A stretch of DNA of 34,646 nucleotides from Candidatus Paceibacter sp. (GTDB lineage: Bacteria > Patescibacteriota > Patescibacteriia > DYGC01), in the NCBI GenBank assembly GCA_020724925.1, contig DYGC01000006.1, forward strand, positions 1 to 34,646. Reading direction: 5' to 3'. Under the pieces are notes generated by a model. That model ran no database searches. It had not been told where the DNA came from and worked only from the letters and a program-made list of their open reading frames with translations. This document shows positions 1 to 9,040 of this stretch, one piece after another. Each line of letters starts with the position of its first letter. Positions within the stretch are counted from its first letter, which is position 1. The position numbers and the translations under genes were made by a program.

Positions 1-35
1 GCACTCTTCGGGTGTGGGGTGATAAATTTTTTCCA
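1..35 (-). CDS. 5' end of a truncated minus-strand CDS (MEKIYHPTPEEC...), product unknown
   Basis: The reverse complement of the first 35 nt reads ATGGAAAAAATTTATCACCCCACACCCGAAGAGTGC, open to the window edge, preceded by an SD-like AAAAAGGAGAGG. Confidence 0.55.
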
Positions 36-158
36 TTTTCCTCTCCTTTTTAGCGCGCCGAAGCCATTTGTGGCGGAGGCGGCTTGGTTGTTAGAAAACA
101 TTGAAATTATAAATATTTTTCCAAATTTTGTCAACTTCTTTTTTCTGTAATTTCCGTC

Positions 159-164
159 TATAAT
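159..164 (+). promoter_or_regulatory. candidate -10 box (TATAAT) upstream of the 202-576 CDS
   Basis: TATAAT located 38 nt before the ATG; no convincing -35 at 17 bp. Confidence 0.35.
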
Positions 165-201
165 ATTAGCGAAGCTTATTTTAATTTTTAAAAATTATTT
201 T

Positions 202-576
202 ATGGAAGAGCAAAATCAACAAGAAAAAAAGGTTGTAAATGAAGTGTTCACTAAAGAAGATGCGGAAAAGAATAAAGTTATGGCCATTATGGCTTATATT
301 ATTTGGTTGGTGCCTTATTTGGCGGCCAAAGATAGCAAGTTCGCGATGTATCATGCTAAACAAGGTTTGGTTTTGTTTTTAGCCGGTGTCGCTTTGTATA
401 TTGGCTATTGGTTATTATGGAGAATTTTGCCTTGGTCCATGTGGGGTTTTATTAGTTTGATTTCGACAGTTTTTTCTTTGGGAATTTTGGCTTTGGCGAT
501 TATCGGTATCATCAATGCTTCTCAAGGTGAAGCCAAAGAATTGCCAATTATTGGTAAATATTCCAAAAAATTCTAG
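202..576 (+). CDS. small multi-pass membrane protein, DUF4870-like
   Basis: 124-aa ORF; about three hydrophobic segments; pattern AYIIWLVPYLAAKDSKFAMYHAKQGLVLFL resembles DUF4870/Tic20-like small membrane proteins. Confidence 0.7.
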   Translation: MEEQNQQEKKVVNEVFTKEDAEKNKVMAIMAYIIWLVPYLAAKDSKFAMYHAKQGLVLFLAGVALYIGYWLLWRILPWSMWGFISLISTVFSLGILALAIIGIINASQGEAKELPIIGKYSKKF

Positions 577-599
577 TTATTAATTTTTTTATATAGTTT

Positions 600-1457
600 A
601 TGAAGATTTTTCTGTGTGGGGCCGGCGGTATGCTCGGTCAGTCTTTATTACGTTTGTTTTCCAAAACAAAATATGAAGTAATTCCTAGTACTCAAGATAC
701 TTTGGATTTGACAGATGAATTAGCGGTGCAGGCCGCAATTTTGAATGTTAAACCGGATTTTGTAATTAACGCCGCTGCTTATACTAAAGTGGATGCGGCT
801 GAAACGGAGAAGGATTTGGCGTTCGCGGTCAACGAGTTGGGCGTGGCTAATTTGGTTAAGGCCGTTAAAGCTTTGGACATTCCCTTAATTCATATTTCCA
901 CTGATTATGTCTTCCGTGGTGATAGAGCACTTGGTTATGATGAACAATCCATTGAATATGGACCTTTGAATGTTTATGGACAATCAAAATTGGCCGGTGA
1001 GTGTCAGGTTATCAATAATTTGAATAAGTATTATTTGATTAGAATTTCCTGGCTTTACGGAGAATTTGGTCCGAATTTTGTCAGTTCAATGTTAAATTTG
1101 GCACAAACTCAACCTTTGTTAAAAGTGGTCAATGATCAAATCGGTCGTCCGACTTATGCTGAAGATTTGGCACAAATGGTTTACGGTTTACTTGAGGGTT
1201 TTTATCCTTGGGGAATTTATCATGGTGTTAATGAAGTTAATGGTGGAGAGATTCCAGGAATTTCTTGGTATGATTTTGCCCAAGAAATTTTTAATATTTC
1301 CGGAATTAAGGTTAATTTGGAGGCGGTTGATTCCAGTCAATTTGTTCGTCCAGCCAAGCGCCCCCCATATTCCATCCTTTTAAACACAAAATATCCCGCC
1401 CTCCCTGATTGGCGGTTTTCTTTAAAGCAACATTTGTCAATTAATAAGAAGTTGTGA
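600..1457 (+). CDS. rfbD: dTDP-4-dehydrorhamnose reductase (RmlD/RfbD-like SDR)
   Basis: N-terminal GAGGMLGQSL nucleotide-binding motif, VINAAAYTKVDAAE, STDYVFRG, YGQSKLAGE catalytic YxxxK. Confidence 0.9.
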   Translation: MKIFLCGAGGMLGQSLLRLFSKTKYEVIPSTQDTLDLTDELAVQAAILNVKPDFVINAAAYTKVDAAETEKDLAFAVNELGVANLVKAVKALDIPLIHISTDYVFRGDRALGYDEQSIEYGPLNVYGQSKLAGECQVINNLNKYYLIRISWLYGEFGPNFVSSMLNLAQTQPLLKVVNDQIGRPTYAEDLAQMVYGLLEGFYPWGIYHGVNEVNGGEIPGISWYDFAQEIFNISGIKVNLEAVDSSQFVRPAKRPPYSILLNTKYPALPDWRFSLKQHLSINKKL

Positions 1458-1458
1458 T

Positions 1459-3066
1459 TTATCGACGAAATATTTTTTCAATTTCTTTTAAAGGATATCC
1501 ACCATTTTTTTGTAAGTGTCCGTAGGCATCAATAATATCTATTGGTTTGATGTTGTGTTTTTTTATAGCATTTTTGAGTGTCGACCAATTGGTCTCAAGT
1601 TTTTTGGCGATTGCACTTGCAGTTCCCCAAAGGTTTCCCTGTTCGTCAGTGTAAAAATTTGCAAATTGATTTAGTTTTTCATTATCTATTTTTGCGACTT
1701 GAGGAATGCCTTCTTTCTCTTTTATAAAATCAGCATTTTCAATGTCCTCGTATTTATAGGCGGTAATCTCACTATTTCTAGAGTCAAGAATTTTTTTGCT
1801 TGCAAATGAGTATGGGGATGTAGTTTTGTTTTTGTTCAAAATATTGTTTGTGATCGTATTTGGATTTTCTCTTAATTTTTTTGCTATTGTGCTAATTGAA
1901 GCCCAGTGCCCTCCCTGTCCATCGTCAAAAAAATTTTCCCATTCATCATCATCTTCCGTATTTGTTCTTTCGTACTCGATATATTTTTGCAAATCACAAA
2001 TTTCTTGCATGTTTTGAAGCGAGTGTAGATTGAATCGGACGTTTTTGGTCGTTGCAACTAATTTTGTTTTGAGTTTGTCTTTATATTTTCGGATTAATTT
2101 TTTGTAAGTATTATTGCCAATTTTCAGTTTTGCGCATAAGGCATCGGATGTTCCCCAGTGCTCGCCATTTTCGTCAGTATAAAAACCATACCATTCATCA
2201 TTTTTATCAGTTGATATTTTAGGTACTGGTTCTTGTTTTTGTAAATCGAAAATTGGTTTTAGCTCTTTTTCCGGGTTGTTTTCAAGATAATTTAAATCTT
2301 CACTTGAAAGTAGCTTAGTCATTCTTTCCCTCCAATACTTACTTTGATTTATTTTGGTCCCCATTTGCGGGTTTTTTGTTAGCATTTTACGGCGTTCTTT
2401 TTTGCTTTTTTCATCTAGAGTTTCAGTTTGTACACCAAGTTGTTTTAATTCTTTTTGGTCAAAAATATAGGTCACGTTTCCTTCTTCGATACAGATATAA
2501 ATTAATTTTTGTAAATCATCAATTTCAATTCTAAAATATGGTTCTTTTCGCATTTGTGTATTTAGGGTAACTCCTTCTGTTAATTTGACGTTTTCTTTAG
2601 GAATACCGAAATCATTTTCTAGTAGATATAAAAGCATAATTAAGCGGGGGATGTTCTTTTTTCTTTCCCACGTTGTGTCACCCTTGGCTGTTTGGAACAT
2701 GTCTTTTTGGCTAGCAGGGACAAAAACCCGCGGGTCCATCTTTGTTTCGTTGAATATGAACAGTTTTAATTCTTCAATTTGTTGATATTTTTGCTGTATT
2801 GTCGTTAATAAATCATCAATCCTATTAATTTGATAGAAATCATAAGCCAGGTCTTCGAGCCGTTTTCCAGAGGACCTCTCGGTAGAAATATTTTTATAAC
2901 TTGAGGTTATTTCGTCGTTTAGTTCAATCAATTTATTGAGCGCTGTATTGGCAAAATTATTAATATTTTCAGTCGTGATGTGGCTCTCGGTAATTTCTTT
3001 TAGCATTTTCCCAAATTTTTGTTTTTGCTGCTCAAAATCATTTATAGTTTTGATTGTTTCTGTCAT
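1459..3066 (-). CDS. hypothetical 535-aa protein with three tandem HTH-like repeat modules at the C-terminus
   Basis: Long ORF on the strand opposite to all neighbours; repeats DEWYGFYTDENGEHWGTSDALCAKL / DEWENFFDDGQGGHWASISTIAKKL / NQFANFYTDEQGNLWGTASAIAKKL. Confidence 0.8.
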   Translation of the reverse strand: MTETIKTINDFEQQKQKFGKMLKEITESHITTENINNFANTALNKLIELNDEITSSYKNISTERSSGKRLEDLAYDFYQINRIDDLLTTIQQKYQQIEELKLFIFNETKMDPRVFVPASQKDMFQTAKGDTTWERKKNIPRLIMLLYLLENDFGIPKENVKLTEGVTLNTQMRKEPYFRIEIDDLQKLIYICIEEGNVTYIFDQKELKQLGVQTETLDEKSKKERRKMLTKNPQMGTKINQSKYWRERMTKLLSSEDLNYLENNPEKELKPIFDLQKQEPVPKISTDKNDEWYGFYTDENGEHWGTSDALCAKLKIGNNTYKKLIRKYKDKLKTKLVATTKNVRFNLHSLQNMQEICDLQKYIEYERTNTEDDDEWENFFDDGQGGHWASISTIAKKLRENPNTITNNILNKNKTTSPYSFASKKILDSRNSEITAYKYEDIENADFIKEKEGIPQVAKIDNEKLNQFANFYTDEQGNLWGTASAIAKKLETNWSTLKNAIKKHNIKPIDIIDAYGHLQKNGGYPLKEIEKIFRR

Positions 3067-3172
3067 ATATTTTATTTTTTTAAGGTTTTTGTTATTATAT
3101 CAGATTTTAAAAAATTTTATAATTTTTTTTATGTTCTTTTTAAGAGCTAATTCTCGTTAAAATTCTCTTCGT

Positions 3173-3201
3173 TTGTCAGAAGCGGCTTTTTTTTATATAA
3201 T
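3173..3201 (+). promoter_or_regulatory. candidate sigma70-type promoter, TTGTCA-17-TATAAT
   Basis: TTGTCA at 3173-3178, TATAAT at 3196-3201, 17-bp spacer, 37 nt upstream of the 3238 ATG. Confidence 0.65.
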
Positions 3202-3237
3202 GAAATTGATTTAAGGAAAATAAAAATCCAAATTTTT

Positions 3238-3801
3238 ATGAGTATTCCTGATCCACAAACGACAGTGGGGGAATTGGAGCAGGTTGATTATGGAGATCTT
3301 GAATATCTTCCGATGTTTCAATTGGCACAGCAAAGTTCCGAATTGGGAATTATGGATTTGTTGGATTCGCCTTTGTTCTCGTTGATTGAATTGAAGAATT
3401 ATTTTGATCGTTTACCAGATGATACTTTGTCTAAATATCAAAAATTTTTATTTGATGAATTGTCTTTTTACTTGCGTTTAAGTCCCCTCCGCCCCCGCCC
3501 CGAGCAGTGGGAAAATTTGTTACGGTCTTTGCCCCATGGAACAGAGCCTTTGTGGCAATCCTGGTTACGACGACAAATCATTCTGTTGTTGGAAATTGAC
3601 GAAGATCTTTTAAAGGCTGTTTATTATTATTATGCTCGTTACATCAAACAAGGATATCCTTTGAGAATAAATCATTTACTTGAAGTTTATGATGATTTAC
3701 AAGCACAGGGACGTTTTGAGTTGTCTGATTTTAGAAAAGTGGTAGAGGCTTTTGATAAAATTATGAAGAAAGTCATGGTGGCGGCGGATTTGACAGCTTG
3801 A
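3238..3801 (+). CDS. hypothetical 187-aa protein
   Basis: Intact ORF with a promoter upstream; no family recognised. Confidence 0.75.
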   Translation: MSIPDPQTTVGELEQVDYGDLEYLPMFQLAQQSSELGIMDLLDSPLFSLIELKNYFDRLPDDTLSKYQKFLFDELSFYLRLSPLRPRPEQWENLLRSLPHGTEPLWQSWLRRQIILLLEIDEDLLKAVYYYYARYIKQGYPLRINHLLEVYDDLQAQGRFELSDFRKVVEAFDKIMKKVMVAADLTA

Positions 3802-3818
3802 GAATTTTCTTATATTAT
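3790..3818 (+). promoter_or_regulatory. candidate promoter for the str operon (TTGACA-17-TATTAT)
   Basis: Consensus TTGACA at 3790-3795, overlapping the 3' end of the 187-aa ORF; AT-rich TATATTATATT at 3811-3821. Confidence 0.55.
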
Positions 3819-3836
3819 ATTTTTTGTACTGCTTGT

Positions 3837-3898
3837 GAAGTTTGTTTGAGCGCTCATATTCATTTAAGGTGTAACAAATGAATGTGTTGCGAGACTTC
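3837..3898 (+). promoter_or_regulatory. structured 5' leader upstream of rpsL
   Basis: Outer arms GAAGTTT/AGACTTC and an inner perfect 8-bp inverted repeat ATTCATTT(3858-3865)/AAATGAAT(3876-3883). Confidence 0.5.
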
Positions 3899-3962
3899 TG
3901 ATTTAAATCGTGGCTGGTTTAAGTCTTTTTTATTTTATAATTTTAGTAGAGAAAAAATTACT

Positions 3963-4382
3963 ATGCCTACAATTAATCAATTATTGCGCAAACCACGCAC
4001 CCAGGCCAAGAAGAAATCCAAAACTCCGGCTTTGCAATCGGTGTATAACACTTTGCGTCGTAAAATCACGGTTTTGCCAAACGGCTCTCCTTTTAAACGA
4101 GGCGTTTGTGTGAAGGTTTATACCACTACTCCAAAGAAGCCAAACTCCGCTTTGCGTAAAATCGCCAAAGTGCGTTTGTCTAATGGACAAGAAGTATTGG
4201 CCTATATCCCAGGTGAAGGTCACAATTTGCAAGAACACTCCATCGTTTTATTGCGAGGTGGTAGGGTAAAAGACTTACCTGGTGTGCGTTATCACATTGT
4301 TCGTGGTGTTTATGATACTCAGGGAGTGGCTAATCGAAAACAAGGTCGATCTTTATATGGTGCTAAAAGAGCCAAAAAATAA
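3963..4382 (+). CDS. rpsL: 30S ribosomal protein S12
   Basis: [12 protein letters not shown]..., [30 protein letters not shown]. Start placed at the internal MPTINQ; the listed ORF starts at 3882. Confidence 0.98.
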   Translation: MPTINQLLRKPRTQAKKKSKTPALQSVYNTLRRKITVLPNGSPFKRGVCVKVYTTTPKKPNSALRKIAKVRLSNGQEVLAYIPGEGHNLQEHSIVLLRGGRVKDLPGVRYHIVRGVYDTQGVANRKQGRSLYGAKRAKK

Positions 4383-4411
4383 GCTATTAATCATTTAATT
4401 GGACAATATTT

Positions 4412-4912
4412 ATGCGAGGAAAACAAGCTCCGGTAAGAGAAATTTTACCAGATCCAAAATATAATAGCATCGTCATTGCTAAATTCATCAATTATATTAT
4501 GTTAGATGGTCAAAAGACCATTGCTCAAGGCATTATTTATGATGTGATGAATGAGATCGATCGTTTATTAAAGGAAAAAAAGATTGAAGGTGCTGAAAAC
4601 ATTAAAAATGCTCAAGAATTTCTAGATGTTTTACTAGAAAAAGTGACTCCAATGGTGGAAGTCAAGAGCCGTCGCGTCGGTGGTAGCAATTACCAAATTC
4701 CGTTGCCGGTTCGTGGCAATCGCCGTTATTATTTAGCGTTTACTTGGTTGATTGATGCCGCTCGTGCTCGTAAGGGTAAAGCGATGTATAAGCGTTTATT
4801 GGAAGAAATGTTGGACGCTTTCCATGGCACTGGTGCGACTATCAAGAAGAAAGAAGACGTTTATCGTATGGCTGAAGCCAACCGTGCTTTTGCTCATTTA
4901 GCTCGTTTTTAA
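4412..4912 (+). CDS. rpsG: 30S ribosomal protein S7
   Basis: [38 protein letters not shown]. Confidence 0.97.
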   Translation: MRGKQAPVREILPDPKYNSIVIAKFINYIMLDGQKTIAQGIIYDVMNEIDRLLKEKKIEGAENIKNAQEFLDVLLEKVTPMVEVKSRRVGGSNYQIPLPVRGNRRYYLAFTWLIDAARARKGKAMYKRLLEEMLDAFHGTGATIKKKEDVYRMAEANRAFAHLARF

Positions 4913-4941
4913 TTTTAATATTAAGCGAAAATAAAAAATTT

Positions 4942-7017
4942 ATGCCTAGACAATATCCTTTGGATAAGACTAGAAATCTCGGTATCATGGCGCACATTGA
5001 TGCCGGTAAAACCACGGTTTCCGAGCGTGTTTTGTTTTACACCGGTCGTAATTATAAGATCGGTGAAGTGCACGAAGGGGCGGCCACCATGGACTGGATG
5101 GAGCAGGAACGTGAACGTGGTATTACTATCACTTCTGCTGCGACCACTTGTTTTTGGAAGAATCATCGACTTAATTTGATTGATACTCCCGGCCACGTGG
5201 ACTTTACCGTGGAAGTGGAACGTTCTTTGCGTGTTTTGGATGGTGCGGTGGCGGTGTTTGATGCCTCTCAGGGCGTGGAACCGCAATCTGAGACCGTCTG
5301 GCGTCAAGCTGATAAATACATTGTTCCCCGTATTGCTTTTGTGAATAAAATGGACAAATTGGGTGCGGATTTCATTATGAGTTTGAATTCCATTCGCGAA
5401 CGTTTGTCAGATAAGGCTTTTGCTATTCAAATGACCATTGGTCAAGCTGATACCTTTAAAGGTTTGATTGATTTGATCACTATGAAAGCCTATCACTTTG
5501 AAGGTAAGAGCGGTGAAAATATTGTGGAAGTTCCAATTCCGGAAGAATTAAAAGCCCAGGCTGAACAGTTACGTGCCACAATGATTGAAGCTATTGTTGA
5601 GGTTGATGAAAATTTGACCAATAAATATTTGGAAGGCAAGGAAATTACCGAAGATGAAATTCATGCCGCTTTACGTAAAGGCGTGATTTCCAATACTTTA
5701 TATCCGGTAATGGCTGGTAGTGCTTTAAAAAACACCGGCGTTCAATTGATGTTGGACGCGGTGGTGAAGTACTTGCCATCTCCGTTGGATGTTCCTCCGG
5801 TGACCGGTACTGATCCAAAAACTTCAGAATCAATCACTCGTTTGGCTTCTGATGATGAACCATTGTCTGGTTTAGCCTTTAAGATTGCCACTGATCCTTA
5901 TGTCGGTCGTTTGACTTTTTATCGTTTATATTCCGGTAAATTGCAGAGTGGTACTTATGTTATGAACGCCAATACTGGCAATAAGGAAAGAATTGGTCGT
6001 TTGGTGCGTATGCATTCCAATTCTCGTGAGGAAATTGATGAAGCTTATGCCGGCGAAATCGTCGCAATTATCGGTTTAAAAGATACTAAGACCGGTCACA
6101 CTTTGTGTGATGAAAAAGCACCGATTGTTTTGGAAGAAATTACCTTTCCGGAACCGGTTATCTCTTTGGCGATTGAACCAAAAACTAAAGCTGATCAAGA
6201 GAAAATGGGTGTGGCTTTGCAGAAATTAGCGGAAGAAGATCCGACTTTCCGAGTCAGTTCTAACGAAGAAACCGGACAAACAGAAATTGCCGGTATGGGA
6301 GAATTGCATTTGGATATTATCGTTGATCGTATGCGCCGCGAATTTAGTGTGGAAGCTAATGTTGGTAGCCCACGAGTGTCTTATCGTGAAACTATTACCA
6401 AAGAAGCTGAAGCAGAAGGCAAATACATTCGTCAATCCGGTGGTCGTGGTCAATACGGTCATTGTTGGTTGAAGGTTCGTCCGTTAAAGGAAGACGGTGT
6501 CCATTTCCGCTTTAACGATGAAGTTAAGGGTGGTGTTATTCCTCGAGAATTTATCAACCCGATTGAAAAAGGCATTAAGGAGTCCTTGGATAAAGGTATT
6601 TTAGCCGGTTATCCGGTGGTGGATGTGGAAGTTGACGTTTTCGATGGTTCTTACCATGATGTTGACTCTTCTGAAGCGGCCTTTAAAATTGCCGGTTCGA
6701 TGGCTTTCAAGGAAGCTTGTATGAAGGCCGGTATCGTCTTAATGGAACCGATTATGAAGGTGGAAATCGTTACTCCGGAAGAATACATGGGAGATATTAT
6801 CGGTGATATGAACAGTCGTCGTGGTCAGATTACTGAAATGACACAACGGGGAACTGCTCGCGTGGTTCACGCGATGGTGCCGTTGGCTTCAATGTTTGGT
6901 TATGCCACTGATTTACGTTCCAAATCTCAAGGACGTGCTAGCTATAATATGGAATTTGATCATTATATTGAAGTTCCACGTAATATCGCTGAAGAAATTA
7001 TTAAGAAAAACCAATAA
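4942..7017 (+). CDS. fusA: elongation factor G
   Basis: [58 protein letters not shown]. Confidence 0.99.
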   Translation: MPRQYPLDKTRNLGIMAHIDAGKTTVSERVLFYTGRNYKIGEVHEGAATMDWMEQERERGITITSAATTCFWKNHRLNLIDTPGHVDFTVEVERSLRVLDGAVAVFDASQGVEPQSETVWRQADKYIVPRIAFVNKMDKLGADFIMSLNSIRERLSDKAFAIQMTIGQADTFKGLIDLITMKAYHFEGKSGENIVEVPIPEELKAQAEQLRATMIEAIVEVDENLTNKYLEGKEITEDEIHAALRKGVISNTLYPVMAGSALKNTGVQLMLDAVVKYLPSPLDVPPVTGTDPKTSESITRLASDDEPLSGLAFKIATDPYVGRLTFYRLYSGKLQSGTYVMNANTGNKERIGRLVRMHSNSREEIDEAYAGEIVAIIGLKDTKTGHTLCDEKAPIVLEEITFPEPVISLAIEPKTKADQEKMGVALQKLAEEDPTFRVSSNEETGQTEIAGMGELHLDIIVDRMRREFSVEANVGSPRVSYRETITKEAEAEGKYIRQSGGRGQYGHCWLKVRPLKEDGVHFRFNDEVKGGVIPREFINPIEKGIKESLDKGILAGYPVVDVEVDVFDGSYHDVDSSEAAFKIAGSMAFKEACMKAGIVLMEPIMKVEIVTPEEYMGDIIGDMNSRRGQITEMTQRGTARVVHAMVPLASMFGYATDLRSKSQGRASYNMEFDHYIEVPRNIAEEIIKKNQ

Positions 7018-7036
7018 AGACAAGGGTTTTTCTCTC

Positions 7037-7064
7037 TTGCAAAAAAAAATTGATGTGTTATAAT
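7037..7064 (+). promoter_or_regulatory. candidate tuf promoter (TTGCAA-16-TATAAT)
   Basis: TTGCAA at 7037-7042, TATAAT at 7059-7064, in the fusA-tuf intergenic region. Confidence 0.65.
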
Positions 7065-7136
7065 GGGAAAGAATTTTGCAAGGGTAACAAAAAAATGTTT
7101 TTTGTTTTTTTTGTTCTAAGTTAATTAATTAAAATA

Positions 7137-7156
7137 TTAAACGTTAAAACGTTTAA
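7137..7156 (+). promoter_or_regulatory. 20-bp palindrome TTAAACGTT-AA-AACGTTTAA upstream of tuf
   Basis: Perfect 9-bp arms with a 2-nt centre, ending 19 nt before the tuf ATG. Confidence 0.6.
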
Positions 7157-7175
7157 CTAACTAGAAGAAATAAAT

Positions 7176-8369
7176 ATGGCAGAACAATTTGATCGTTCTT
7201 TACCACACGTGAATGTGGGTACTATTGGTCACGTTGACCATGGTAAAACAACCTTAACCGCCGCCATTTTGCAAGTTTTGGCGACTAAAGGTTTTGCTCC
7301 TAAAATGAAGAGCGTGGGTGAAATTGACTCCGCTCCGGAAGAAAAAGCTCGTGGTATTACCATTAATACCGCTCATGTGGAATATCGTAGTGAAACTCGT
7401 CACTATGCTCACATTGACTGTCCGGGCCATGCTGACTATGTGAAAAACATGATCACTGGTGCCGCTCAAATGGATGGCGCGATTTTGGTCGTGGCCGCCA
7501 CTGATGGTCCAATGCCTCAAACTCGCGAGCACATTTTGTTGGCTCGACAAGTCGGCGTCCCTTATATCATTGTTTTCATGAATAAGGTTGATATGGTGGA
7601 TGATCCGGAATTGGTGGACTTGGTGGAAGCGGAAATTCGTGACTTGTTAAGTTCTTACAAGTTCCCTGGCGATACCACTCCAATTATTCGTGGTTCTGCT
7701 TTGAAAGCTTTGGAAAATCCAACTGACGAAGCGGCTGCTAAACCAATTTGGGATTTGTTGAAATCCTTGGATGAATATATTCCAACCCCACAACGTGACG
7801 TTGAAAAACCGTTCTTGATGCCGGTGGAAGATATTTTCTCCATTGAAGGTCGTGGTACTGTGGTGACCGGTCGTATCGAACGTGGTCAAATCAAAGTCGG
7901 CGATGAAATTGAAATCGTCGGTTTGGCTGAAGCTGTTAGCAAAACCACTGTTACCGGTATTGAAATGTTTAACAAGAGCTTGGATCACGGTGAAGCCGGT
8001 GATAATGCTGGTATTTTGTTGCGTGGTACCAAGAAAGATGATATTGAACGTGGTCAAGTTTTGGCTAAGCCAGGTTCAATCACTCCTCATACTGAATTTG
8101 AAACCGAAGTTTATATTTTAACTCAAGCGGAAGGTGGTCGTCATAAACCGTTCTTCAGCGGATACAAACCACAATTCTTTGTGCGTACCGCCGATGTTAC
8201 CGGTGATGTGACTTTGCCAGAAGGCACTGAAATGGTGATGCCTGGCGACACCGTTAACTTAAAGGTTAAATTGATGTCTCCGGTTGCTATGGAAGAAAAG
8301 ATGCGTTTCGCTATTCGTGAAGGTGGTCGTACCATCGGCGCGGGTGCGGTGACCAAGATTATCAAATAG
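7176..8369 (+). CDS. tuf: elongation factor Tu
   Basis: [57 protein letters not shown]. Confidence 0.99.
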   Translation: MAEQFDRSLPHVNVGTIGHVDHGKTTLTAAILQVLATKGFAPKMKSVGEIDSAPEEKARGITINTAHVEYRSETRHYAHIDCPGHADYVKNMITGAAQMDGAILVVAATDGPMPQTREHILLARQVGVPYIIVFMNKVDMVDDPELVDLVEAEIRDLLSSYKFPGDTTPIIRGSALKALENPTDEAAAKPIWDLLKSLDEYIPTPQRDVEKPFLMPVEDIFSIEGRGTVVTGRIERGQIKVGDEIEIVGLAEAVSKTTVTGIEMFNKSLDHGEAGDNAGILLRGTKKDDIERGQVLAKPGSITPHTEFETEVYILTQAEGGRHKPFFSGYKPQFFVRTADVTGDVTLPEGTEMVMPGDTVNLKVKLMSPVAMEEKMRFAIREGGRTIGAGAVTKIIK

Positions 8370-8387
8370 TTTTTGATATCACTAATG

Positions 8388-8435
8388 CCCTTGCTGTCTA
8401 ATGATGGCAAGGGTATAGTGGTTTTAAAGACCACT
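8388..8435 (+). terminator. two tandem hairpins between tuf and rpsJ (terminator/attenuator-like)
   Basis: CCCTTGC(8388-8394)/GCAAGGG(8407-8413), then AGTGGT(8417-8422)/ACCACT(8430-8435), followed by TGCAATTTTT. Confidence 0.5.
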
Positions 8436-8463
8436 TGCAATTTTTGAAGTTTTCAATTAAGAT
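8435..8463 (+). promoter_or_regulatory. candidate rpsJ promoter (TTGCAA-17-TAAGAT)
   Basis: TTGCAA at 8435-8440 (the same -35 hexamer as the tuf and tRNA-Gly candidates), TAAGAT at 8458-8463. Confidence 0.35.
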
Positions 8464-8491
8464 TAATTCAAATTTTTAAGTAATTTAACAA

Positions 8492-8812
8492 ATGTCTAAG
8501 AAAGAAACGAAACAACGAATCCGTATCAAGATTCGGGCGTATGACAACAAGGTTATCGATCAGGCTTCAATGACTATCATTGAAACAGCCGCGCGAACCG
8601 GTGCTGTGGTGCAAGGACCTATTCCGTTGCCAACTGACAAGAAAATTGTCACCGTGAATAGTTCTACTTTTGTGCATAAAAATGCCAGAGATCAATTTGA
8701 ATCTCGCACTCACAAAAGATTGATTGATATTATCAATCCTTCCGCTAACACCGTTGATGCATTGATGAACTTGAGTTTACCGGCCGGCGTTGATGTGGAA
8801 ATCAAGTTGTAA
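8492..8812 (+). CDS. rpsJ: 30S ribosomal protein S10
   Basis: [38 protein letters not shown]. Confidence 0.97.
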   Translation: MSKKETKQRIRIKIRAYDNKVIDQASMTIIETAARTGAVVQGPIPLPTDKKIVTVNSSTFVHKNARDQFESRTHKRLIDIINPSANTVDALMNLSLPAGVDVEIKL

Positions 8813-8849
8813 ATTTAATTAAGTAGTAGTTATTTTAATTAATTAGTTT

Positions 8850-8904
8850 TATCAAGAAAAACATTGGTAATCCAGAAATGGTAATGCCAGCGAGTTTTTT
8901 GATA
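8850..8904 (+). promoter_or_regulatory. candidate structured leader upstream of rplC
   Basis: TATCAAGAAA...TTTTTTGATA stem enclosing tandem mini-hairpins TGGTAATCCA and TGGTAATGCCA. Confidence 0.4.
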
Positions 8905-9040
8905 AAAAAGGATATACCCCCAACAATTTAAGCTAAGAAAAATTACAATTCGTTAAGTGTTTTGAGTAAGTGTTGATTATTTTTAGTTTATGATCGGGGC
9001 TATGTATCCTCGATTATTTTATTTATTAAAGAAAACGATT

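Noticed and set aside
3882-3962. N-terminal extension of rpsL in the ORF track ([15 protein letters not shown]...)
   Set aside because: Canonical S12 begins [12 protein letters not shown] at 3963; the extension overlaps the structured leader.
7647-8057. Long antisense ORFs opposite tuf, fusA, ftsH, rplB and other conserved genes
   Set aside because: They overlap strongly conserved coding sequence, have odd His/Thr/Phe-rich composition and no initiation signals; artefacts of codon bias.
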